Part shown: in pieces, positions 5,554 through 11,654 of the stretch
Position numbering within the stretch: position 1 is the stretch's first letter
Layout of the letters: every line of letters begins with the position of its first letter
Source of the DNA: an uncultured Oscillospiraceae bacterium
Lineage (GTDB): Bacteria; Bacillota; Clostridia; Oscillospirales; Ruminococcaceae
NCBI GenBank assembly: GCA_900556525.1
Contig: USOZ01000018.1
Coordinates: 1-15,296, forward strand
Length of the DNA stretch: 15,296 nucleotides
Direction: 5' to 3'
Translations under genes and position numbers: made by a program
Notes under the pieces: generated by a model
What the model saw: the letters and a program-made list of their open reading frames with translations, nothing else
Told to the model about the DNA's origin: nothing
Databases searched by the model: none

Positions 5554-7212
5554 ATGGGAATGGTAGTACAGCACAATATTAGCGCTATGAATGCTAATAA
5601 TGCAATGACAAGAAACGTAAGCGGTTTAGGCAAGTCCACCGAAAAGCTCTCTACAGGTTATGCGATCAACCGTGCAGCAGATAACGCAGCAGGTCTTGCA
5701 ATCTCCGAAAAGATGAGATCTCAGATCCGTGGTCTTTCTCAGGCTACAAACAACGCTAACGACGCTATCAGCCTTATCCAGACTGCTGAAGGCGGCTTAC
5801 AGGAAACTGAAGACATTCTCCAGAGAATGCGTGAACTTTCCGTTCAGTCCGCTAACGGTACATACACAGACGAAGACAGAGAGCAGATCCAGTACGAAGT
5901 TGACGCTCTTAAGTCCGAAATCGACAGAATCGCTGAATCCACAGAATTCAACGAGATGAAGTTACTCGACGGTTCGCTCGACGGCGTATCCACAGGTTCT
6001 ACCGATTACGGCCCTCGTTACGGCGTTCTCCTTTCTGCCAACACAGCAACAGGCGGTAAGCTCACCAAGAATACTTCTCTTGAGGGCTCTACAATAACCT
6101 CCAGCATTGCCGGTGTTCAGATTGCGCTTGCTGATACAGCTTCCGGCGCAGGCGGCGAAAGTGCTGAATGGGACGCAGCAGGTAAGAAATTAACCTTAAA
6201 CCTCGTTAAGGGTTCTACTTACACTCAGAGCCAGATTGATGACCTCATCAAGAACGCTACACAGGCTAAGGACACTACTCAGACAGGCGATCCTGCTAAC
6301 GTAAGCGTTAAACTTAAGAACGGTGTGTTCTCTTTCACTGACGCTGAAAACTACACAACTCAGACAGGCGTTAGAGCTGATTCCGGCGAAGTAGACGTAA
6401 CAGGTCTCCTTATGACCGGCGGCACGGTTGCAAACGATAAGTATGCAGACAGCGTTAAGTTTACGTCCAATACTTATGGCGAAGACAAGCGTAAAATTAC
6501 CTTAAAGACTGACGTTGCAGCAGGTAAGGAATGGGTTGAAACCACAGCTAAGGGCAATGAAGGCACAGGCATCAAGGATGGTGAGTTCACACTTCACCTT
6601 TCTACCGGCGTTGAATATTCCGAAAGCGATATCGAAAAGCTCCTCGCTAAGGCTGGCCTTGATTATGATATAACATTATCTGACCAGTCTGCTAACCCTG
6701 ACGGTGATAAGGTTCTCTTCGCTCAGAAGAAGGATACAACCGGTGTTGAAGTTGATATGACTGGTGGCACTGCCGGTGCAGGTCTCGGCGCTGATAAGAT
6801 GATGGGCGCAGGCGACGGCTTAACATTCCAGATCGGTGCTAACGGCGTTGAAGACCAGAGACTTACTATCAACATTGCTAACATGGGCTCTACCGCTATC
6901 GGCGTAAACGGCGTTGACGTATCTACACAGGACGGCGCTAACGCTGGTATCAACAAGATCGACGACGCTATCAAGACTGTTTCTACTCAGAGAGCTAAGC
7001 TCGGTGCTGTTCAGAACAGACTTGAGCACACAGTTAACAGCTTAAGCACAGCAGAAGAAAACCTCCAGTCCGCTGAATCTCAGATTCGTGATACTGATAT
7101 GGCTGCTGAAATGATTAAGTACACTAAGTCCAACATTCTTCAGCAGGCTTCTCAGTCCATGCTGGCTCAGGCTAACCAGCAGCCTCAGGGCGTTCTCCAG
7201 TTACTCGGCTAA
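5554..7212 (+). CDS. fliC: Flagellin
   Basis: A 552-residue flagellin, the filament subunit. The D0/D1 N-terminus (1-140) starts MGMVVQHNISAMNANNAMTRN, and the C-terminus (about 445-552) ends with SMLAQANQQPQGVLQLLG. Between them is a Thr/Gly/Asp/Lys-rich variable insert of about 300 residues that would face outwards. The LQRMRELSVQSANG segment (89-102) and E115 keep the residues (R90, L94, E114 in Salmonella) recognised by TLR5, so it looks immunostimulatory. Lysines in the insert are candidate FliB targets. ATG 5554 has AAGGAGG at 6-7 nt. The codon choice looks like that of a highly expressed gene (many AAC, AAG, GCT). The gene is monocistronic between a sigma-28 promoter and a terminator. 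Confidence 0.98.
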   Translation: MGMVVQHNISAMNANNAMTRNVSGLGKSTEKLSTGYAINRAADNAAGLAISEKMRSQIRGLSQATNNANDAISLIQTAEGGLQETEDILQRMRELSVQSANGTYTDEDREQIQYEVDALKSEIDRIAESTEFNEMKLLDGSLDGVSTGSTDYGPRYGVLLSANTATGGKLTKNTSLEGSTITSSIAGVQIALADTASGAGGESAEWDAAGKKLTLNLVKGSTYTQSQIDDLIKNATQAKDTTQTGDPANVSVKLKNGVFSFTDAENYTTQTGVRADSGEVDVTGLLMTGGTVANDKYADSVKFTSNTYGEDKRKITLKTDVAAGKEWVETTAKGNEGTGIKDGEFTLHLSTGVEYSESDIEKLLAKAGLDYDITLSDQSANPDGDKVLFAQKKDTTGVEVDMTGGTAGAGLGADKMMGAGDGLTFQIGANGVEDQRLTINIANMGSTAIGVNGVDVSTQDGANAGINKIDDAIKTVSTQRAKLGAVQNRLEHTVNSLSTAEENLQSAESQIRDTDMAAEMIKYTKSNILQQASQSMLAQANQQPQGVLQLLG

Positions 7213-7279
7213 TAACAGATTGGTCAAAGCAGCTTAAAAGAATGGCTTAACAGGCGCTTAAAGCAACTGAATAAAGTAC

Positions 7280-7307
7280 AGCCCTCGCACACGCGGGGGC
7301 TTCTTTA
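7280..7307 (+). terminator. Rho-independent terminator of the flagellin gene
   Basis: AGCCCTCGC (7280-7288) pairs with GCGGGGGCT (7293-7301) around loop ACAC, with one G-T pair. The tail is TCTTTATGTATTTTTT. It ends the transcript about 70 nt after the flagellin stop. Confidence 0.88.
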
Positions 7308-7329
7308 TGTATTTTTTACATATCAGCTA

Positions 7330-7358
7330 TTGCATTATTGGCCGAAATATGGTATAAT
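7330..7358 (+). promoter_or_regulatory. Sigma-A promoter of the four-gene operon
   Basis: TTGCAT (7330-7335) and TATAAT (7353-7358) are separated by 17 nt, 34 nt before the GTG start of the first gene. The predicted leader is short (about 27 nt) and unstructured. Confidence 0.78.
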
Positions 7359-7391
7359 ATTTATACAAAAATAAAGAAAGAGGTGATTCCT

Positions 7392-8069
7392 GTGGCGCAA
7401 TCGCGGTTCTGCTTGTGGTTAGACGGTCAGCGGATATACGGTATTCGCGCGCTTCGGGAGCACTTTGATACGTCCGTCCTTATCGGCTATCTTATCGGCG
7501 GCGGGCTTGAGCTTTGGCTCGAATCGCTCGGTGAAAACGCGATACTTGAACGCGTTCGGGGAATCGACCGCGGCGGAAATCTCGCCGAGCAGTTAGCATA
7601 CGTTTTCGGTGTTCGTCCCGAGCCGCGCGAGGCGGTAATGCTGAATCTGTCGGCACTTGAAAAGGGAAGCGAACAGCGGCGTGCGGCAGCGCAGCTTCTT
7701 CCGAAGCACGAAGAAAAGCTAGAAAAAGCTGCTGAAAGTCAGACACAAAAGCCCGAAGATCTTGCGGCGTCGAGTTTTCTTTTCAAAAGCTCGTTTATCG
7801 GCGGCTCTTTTACTTTCGGTTCGGGAGTTTACGGCTCTTTCCGTGTAGGTTCGTTTAGAAAAGGCTCGTTCGGTTCATTCGGGCGCGGCTCTTTCGGCTC
7901 GTTTGGTTCGGGAGTCGGAATGGCGGCTCTTCATGCGGAATTTATCGGCGGCAGTTTCAGATATTTTTCGGGAAACGCTGAAATAACGCAGAGTGAATAC
8001 AAAAAAACTATGATAAATCTCTCCTCGTGCCCGCTTAACCGCTATGGGTACGGGATAAATCTTGTATAG
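7392..8069 (+). CDS. Unknown protein with Gly-Ser-Phe pentapeptide-like repeats
   Basis: The 225-residue protein has two parts. Residues 5-75 form a compact helical domain (LWLDGQRIYGIRALREHF...LWLESLG...LAEQLAYVFGV). It resembles a small unnamed module of pattern I-G-L-x-x-x-F-x-G-x-L-x-x-WL-x-FGV, seen as I recall in many Clostridia proteins. After an Ala/Glu/Lys-rich linker (86-127) comes a Gly/Ser/Phe repeat (128-174). There SF or SG recurs every five residues from 134 to 159 (KSSFI, GGSFT, YGSFR, GSFRK, GSFGS), and GGSF reappears at 187. A spacing of five with a central Phe fits a short pentapeptide-repeat beta-helix. I start at GTG 7392, with AGAGGTGA upstream; ATG 7338 lies inside the promoter. 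The next gene starts 7 nt downstream. Function unknown. Confidence 0.75.
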   Translation: MAQSRFCLWLDGQRIYGIRALREHFDTSVLIGYLIGGGLELWLESLGENAILERVRGIDRGGNLAEQLAYVFGVRPEPREAVMLNLSALEKGSEQRRAAAQLLPKHEEKLEKAAESQTQKPEDLAASSFLFKSSFIGGSFTFGSGVYGSFRVGSFRKGSFGSFGRGSFGSFGSGVGMAALHAEFIGGSFRYFSGNAEITQSEYKKTMINLSSCPLNRYGYGINLV

Positions 8070-8076
8070 GTATAAA

Positions 8077-8913
8077 ATGAAAGCAATTCATGTAAATTCA
8101 ACGCTGCCGTTCTTTGCAAAGCACAAGGACGGCATTTATTCTATCGAAAAATTCAGCCTCTATACGACCGTTATTTCCGCGCTTCAATGGCGAAAAATGA
8201 ACGGCGAGATTTTTATGTGTACCGACGAGATCGGTGCGGAATATTACCGAAAACTCGGTATTGAACAGGTGTGGAACGGCATAAAAACGGTTATCCCGAC
8301 CGATATGGAGGGAATCGACCCCGTGATGTTCTGGGCGGCGGGAAAGCTGCTGGCAATGCGTGAAGTGAAAGGCGATTACGCGCTCGTTGACGAGGATTTT
8401 ATTGTGTGGAATCGGCTGGATTTGCCGAAAACGGCTGTTGCTGTCGCGCACCGCGAGGATATTTCTCCCGATATTTATCCCGACCCCGACAGTTTCGGCA
8501 TTGATTTCCCGTTGCTGAAAAAATTGGACAAATCTATTCTTCCGTGCAATACGGCGTTTCTCTATATTCCCGATGAATCGTTCCGCGATTTTTACGTCAA
8601 CCAGTCCATTGCGTTCATGAAATCGGCGGAAGGCTGCGGGGATTACCTTTGCCGCATGGTCTTTGCCGAACAGAGATTGCTGGCAATGCTCTGCGGGTAC
8701 TGTAATATTGGGATTGAAACGCTTCTCGATAAGGACAGGCTGTTCGTCGCGCAGGAAAATTACACACACATCTGGGGCGCGAAGCAGGCTATGCGTGATG
8801 ACGCGGGTGAACGTGAAAAATTCGAGGAAAGCTGCCGCAGACGTATCCGCGCGGATTTCCCCGAATATGAATATGTAATAGAAAAAATTGATAATTTGGG
8901 AGGTACAGGATGA
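8077..8913 (+). CDS. DUF6734-like putative glycosyltransferase
   Basis: The 278-residue protein resembles, by my recollection, the DUF6734 family: glycosyltransferase-like proteins with a single Rossmann-type domain. Visible marks are a SLYTTVISALQWRK helix near the start and MCTDEIGAEYYRKLG (about 47-61), as in GT-A folds. A DED-F-I-V-W metal-site-like motif follows (D105, D107), then a CNTAFLYIP strand (about 161-169). The substrate is not evident. No signal peptide or membrane helix is visible. I chose ATG 8077, 7 nt after the previous stop, with AGG at about 6 nt; an upstream TTG at 8062 would overlap that gene. The stop overlaps the next start by ATGA, so the two proteins are probably made in step. 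Confidence 0.65.
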   Translation: MKAIHVNSTLPFFAKHKDGIYSIEKFSLYTTVISALQWRKMNGEIFMCTDEIGAEYYRKLGIEQVWNGIKTVIPTDMEGIDPVMFWAAGKLLAMREVKGDYALVDEDFIVWNRLDLPKTAVAVAHREDISPDIYPDPDSFGIDFPLLKKLDKSILPCNTAFLYIPDESFRDFYVNQSIAFMKSAEGCGDYLCRMVFAEQRLLAMLCGYCNIGIETLLDKDRLFVAQENYTHIWGAKQAMRDDAGEREKFEESCRRRIRADFPEYEYVIEKIDNLGGTG

Positions 8914-9800
8914 ACAACGATAATATGACGCTTAGAGTCGCGATTTTGCAGATAATACCGGGCGCAGATACGGCGGAGAACCTTGCGATAGGCGAGAGAG
9001 CGTGCCGCGAGGCGAAGCGCATGGGCGCGCACCTTGCCGTGTTCCCAGAAATGTTCAGCAGCGGATACAATATCCCTGAAAATCCCGATGTACTGCGGGA
9101 ACTTGCCGTTCCTGCGGACGGGGAGTTTGTTTCATTTTTCGGGCGGCTTGCCGCAGAGCTTGACATGGCGATCGCGGTGACGTTCCTCGAAAAACACGAC
9201 CCGCTGCCGAGAAATTCGGTTTGCCTTTTCGACCGCCGCGGAAACACCTTGTTCACATACGCGAAGGTGCATACCTGCGATTTCGGCGATGAACGGCTGC
9301 TCACGCACGGTGATGAGTTTTTTGTCGCTCCGCTCGAAACACAGGCGGGAACGGTAAACGTCGGCGCAATGATATGCTATGACCGTGAGTTTCCCGAAAG
9401 CGCGCGGATACTTATGCTAAAGGGTGCGGAGCTTATAATCGTGCCGAACGCCTGCCCTATGGAAATAAACAGAATATCGCAGCTTCGCGGCAGAGCCTAT
9501 GAAAATATGCTCGGAATCGTCACGGTAAATTATCCGCTCGGAAAGCCCGACTGCAACGGACACTCCACGGCTTTTGACGGAATGGCGTATCTTCCCGAGC
9601 TTGGCGGGTCGCGGGATACAATGCTGCTTGATGCGGGCGAAAAGGCGGGAGTTTACACCGTTGATATGCCTATCAGCGCGATCAGACGGTACAGAAATTC
9701 CGAGGTTCACGGCGACGCTTACCGCCGCCCCGAAATGTACGGGCTGCTTACGGAGGATATGAAAAGGTCGCCGTTTCTTCGTGCGGATTTCAGAAAATGA
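8910..9800 (+). CDS. Carbon-nitrogen hydrolase (nitrilase superfamily amidohydrolase)
   Basis: The 296-residue protein has the Glu-Lys-Cys triad of the nitrilase superfamily in the right order: FPEMF (E47), YAKVH (K119) and ICYDREFPE (C156). The start RVAILQIIPG and the VPNACP strand after the nucleophile loop are also typical. Members cleave amide bonds of small molecules (omega-amidase, N-carbamoyl-amine hydrolase and others). The substrate is not certain here; the length and the CYDREFPE form fit the N-carbamoylputrescine/omega-amidase-like branches. It should be cytosolic. ATG 8910 overlaps the upstream stop by 4 nt and has GGAGGT about 7 nt upstream. It is third in the operon, so its substrate may relate to whatever the putative glycosyltransferase handles. 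Confidence 0.9.
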   Translation: MNNDNMTLRVAILQIIPGADTAENLAIGERACREAKRMGAHLAVFPEMFSSGYNIPENPDVLRELAVPADGEFVSFFGRLAAELDMAIAVTFLEKHDPLPRNSVCLFDRRGNTLFTYAKVHTCDFGDERLLTHGDEFFVAPLETQAGTVNVGAMICYDREFPESARILMLKGAELIIVPNACPMEINRISQLRGRAYENMLGIVTVNYPLGKPDCNGHSTAFDGMAYLPELGGSRDTMLLDAGEKAGVYTVDMPISAIRRYRNSEVHGDAYRRPEMYGLLTEDMKRSPFLRADFRK

Positions 9801-9810
9801 GGTGAACTTA

Positions 9811-10017
9811 ATGAGTGAATATAATGCTCTGTGGGAATATGTAAAAAATAACGGAAGTCGGTCGTTTAAGCTCACATTTGATGAAATACGCGACATCGCG
9901 GGAGTGCCGATAGACCATTCTTTTCTGAAATATAAAAAGGAGCTGGCGGAATACGGCTATGAGGTCGGGAAAATTTCCATGAAAGAACAGACGGTTGTGT
10001 TTAATAAGGGCGATTGA
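9811..10017 (+). CDS. Conserved small protein of unknown function
   Basis: The 68-residue protein (MSEYNALWEYVKNNGSRSFKL...) has no membrane segment or metal motif. The order helix, short strand (FKLTFDEI), a G-x-P-x-D-HSFLKYKKEL helix and a final strand (KQTVVF-like) resembles small DUF7662-like proteins seen widely in Clostridia. That group name is my recollection, and the role is unknown. I start at ATG 9811, with GAGGTGA 5 nt upstream; a GTG at 9781 would lie inside the previous gene. It is 10 nt after the nitrilase gene and the last member of the operon before a terminator. Confidence 0.75.
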   Translation: MSEYNALWEYVKNNGSRSFKLTFDEIRDIAGVPIDHSFLKYKKELAEYGYEVGKISMKEQTVVFNKGD

Positions 10018-10082
10018 CGGTTGAGAACCGACCGTCCACTATCGGTGCGCGATGCATTAAACATTGGCTGAAATCCCTTATG

Positions 10083-10109
10083 AACGGGCTTTCGCAAGGC
10101 TCCGTTTTC
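10083..10109 (+). terminator. Terminator of the four-gene operon
   Basis: AACGGGCTTT pairs with AAGGCTCCGTT around loop CGC (10 bp with one bulge and two G-T pairs), followed by TTTTC. It lies 66 nt after the last stop codon. The preceding 10013-10037 stretch also folds (GACGGT/ACCGTC) but has no T tail. Confidence 0.65.
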
Positions 10110-10131
10110 ACGACATTTTCAGCATAATTGC

Positions 10132-10160
10132 TTGCAAATCTGCCAAATCTATGATATAAT
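10132..10160 (+). promoter_or_regulatory. Sigma-A promoter of the RING-protein gene
   Basis: TTGCAA (10132-10137) and TATAAT (10155-10160) are separated by 17 nt. The predicted start (near 10167) falls just before the left end of MITE copy 1, so the element forms the bulk of the 5' untranslated leader. Confidence 0.78.
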
Positions 10161-10171
10161 GAAAAAATATA

Positions 10172-10295
10172 GGAAGTGCTGAATAAATCCTGTATGCGGA
10201 TTGCGCAGACAGATTTTTTGTGCAAGTCTGGGGGCGGCTTCCGCCTACGGAAAATATGCAAGAAAGATGCGTGCTGCGATTTATTCAGCGCTTCT
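10172..10295. mobile_element. MITE-like element, copy 1 (about 124 bp)
   Basis: The ends are inverted repeats: GAAGTGCTGAATAAATC (10173-10189) and GATTTATTCAGCGCTTC (10278-10294) match at 16 of 17 positions. TA flanks both sides (10170-10171 and 10296-10297). There is no coding capacity. The core holds a GGCGG/CCGCC hairpin. Left and right arms also occur, with few changes, at 11414-11588, so this is a mobile family rather than a chance hairpin. TA or TTAA flanks and short size suggest a non-autonomous element moved by an IS630/Tc1-type transposase; that link is inference. Confidence 0.8.
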
Positions 10296-10323
10296 TAAGA
10301 TGCGTGCCGCGATTTATTCAGCG
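10264..10323 (+). repeat. Duplicated right end of MITE copy 1
   Basis: A 27-nt sequence (AAGATGCGTGC[T/C]GCGATTTATT + CAGCG) occurs at 10264-10290 and again at 10297-10323, with one mismatch and a 33-nt period. The second copy lies outside the element's inverted repeat and ends in GCGATTCC rather than GCGCTTC. It looks like the remnant of a second, nested or tandem insertion. Confidence 0.8.
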
Positions 10324-10371
10324 ATTCCATGGGAAATGTGCCGAACGAAAAGGACGTTAAAGGAGGCGGTA

Positions 10372-11421
10372 ATGATGAAAGAATATGAGAACAAATGCTG
10401 CATATGCTGCGGAAAAAAGTTTACCGACGATGATGATATAGTTGTCTGCCCCGAGTGCGGGACTCCCATGCACAGGAGCTGCTGGAACGGGCATTGCCCG
10501 AACGAGGATAAGCACGCGCAGGGCTTCGACTGGGATAAGGCGCAGGAAAGCGCGCCGCAGTCCGCCAATGCCGCGCCGCCCGATACGGCAGTTGTGCGCT
10601 GTGATATATGCGGAATGGTAATTGAACCCGACGAGGAAAAGGTTTACTGTCCGGAATGTGGGACTCCTATGCACCGCGACTGCTATGAAAGCTTCGGACG
10701 TTGTCCACACGAAGCCGAACACGCTCTCGGCTACAGTTGGAAAGCGGCTCACGAGCGGCGAACAGGCGAGCCTATCCCGCAGCCAATGAGTTTTGACGGT
10801 TTTGATGATTTCATGGAGCATATGCAGGAAAATCCCATGAAGAATGAAAGTTCGGGCGAGGAGATAACCTGCTGCGGAGTTAAGCAGACCGAGCTGCTGC
10901 ACTTCCTCGGAATGCAAAGACTAAGCACGCCGCGATTTTTCGCGCTGTTCATGAACATGGCGGTTACGGGCAAAAAAGTTTCGTTTAACTTCTTCGCGGG
11001 GCTTCTTATGCCGTTTTATCAGTTTTACCGTAAGATGACGGGACCCGCAATACTTATGACCGCGGCGTATTTTATAATGAATATACCGCAGTTCGTGGTT
11101 CAGTACAATTTTGTAAGAGGCGGGACAGAAATGCATATTTCGTCCGAGCTTCTCTCGATCTACAACATAATGACGTATGTCGGGCTTATAGTCGAGATAC
11201 TCGTGATATTGTTCAACGACTACATTTATATGAAGTGGTCGGTCGGAAAGATCCTTTCGCTGCGCGAGCGGTATCGCAACGCCCCCGAAAGTGAATATAT
11301 GGAAGCGCTCGAGCGCGCGGGCAGACCTAGAATGGCGTTCGCATTTGCCGCGCTTGGCGCTGTCGCGATAATTTTCTACCTCATTTTTGTATTTTTAAGC
11401 GGAAGCTCGTTAAGGTGCTGA
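10372..11421 (+). CDS. Membrane protein with two prokaryotic RING-type zinc fingers
   Basis: The 349-residue protein carries two cysteine/histidine fingers: C10/C13, C26/C29, H34, C37, C42 (1), and C77/C80, C93/C96, H101, C104, C111 (2). Both have the CPECGTPMHR core of the prokaryotic RING finger family 1. After an acidic linker there is a CCG pair and a DUF2628-like membrane part with FFAGLLMPFYQFYRKM (about 207-222). Hydrophobic helices follow near 225-245, 265-285 and 322-343. RING-like fingers in bacteria have been tied to ubiquitin-like systems, but none is visible nearby. ATG 10372 has AAAGGAGG 5 nt upstream; ATG 10375 is equally good. The frame stays open back through MITE copy 1, which I exclude. 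The final two codons and stop lie in MITE copy 2. Confidence 0.82.
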   Translation: MMKEYENKCCICCGKKFTDDDDIVVCPECGTPMHRSCWNGHCPNEDKHAQGFDWDKAQESAPQSANAAPPDTAVVRCDICGMVIEPDEEKVYCPECGTPMHRDCYESFGRCPHEAEHALGYSWKAAHERRTGEPIPQPMSFDGFDDFMEHMQENPMKNESSGEEITCCGVKQTELLHFLGMQRLSTPRFFALFMNMAVTGKKVSFNFFAGLLMPFYQFYRKMTGPAILMTAAYFIMNIPQFVVQYNFVRGGTEMHISSELLSIYNIMTYVGLIVEILVILFNDYIYMKWSVGKILSLRERYRNAPESEYMEALERAGRPRMAFAFAALGAVAIIFYLIFVFLSGSSLRC

Positions 11422-11588
11422 TTAAATCGGGTATGCAGATTGCGCAGACAAATTTTTCGTAGCGGAAGCCGCCCCCAGTGATTGTATGAAAATGACGCAG
11501 GAATACTTGATGTATTTCAAGGAGTTTTCGTGCAATCAGGCGGAAAATATGCAAGCAAGATGCGTGCCGCGATTTATTCAGTGCTTCC
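11414..11588. mobile_element. MITE-like element, copy 2 (about 175 bp)
   Basis: The element is flanked by TTAA on both sides (11410-11413 and 11589-11592). Its left arm GTATGCAGATTGCGCAGACA (11430-11449) and right arm (11541-11588, including GATTTATTCAGTGCTTCC) match copy 1. The left end has lost three bases (GGTGCTGATTAAATC). The 17-nt core GCGGAAGCCGCCCCCAG (11462-11478) is the reverse complement of the core in copy 1 (10228-10244). An extra stretch of about 60 nt with a CTTGA/TCAAG hairpin makes it longer. Its left end overlaps the end of the RING gene and supplies its stop codon. No ORF of note is inside. Confidence 0.82.
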
Positions 11589-11654
11589 TTAATGTGACCG
11601 ACATTGCTCGGATAAAGGCGGCAGCCTGCACCAAAAAAGAAAGGAGCGGACAGA

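Noticed and set aside
7338..7391. Upstream ATG adding 18 residues to the repeat protein
   Set aside because: It lies between the -35 and -10 boxes, so it would not be in the transcript.
7773..7913. CRISPR-like or VNTR array
   Set aside because: The regularity is at the protein level (five residues); the DNA units vary and there are no spacers.
10201..10371. N-terminal extension of the RING protein by an open frame through MITE copy 1
   Set aside because: The extension is element sequence with no ribosome site; a strong AAAGGAGG sits before ATG 10372.
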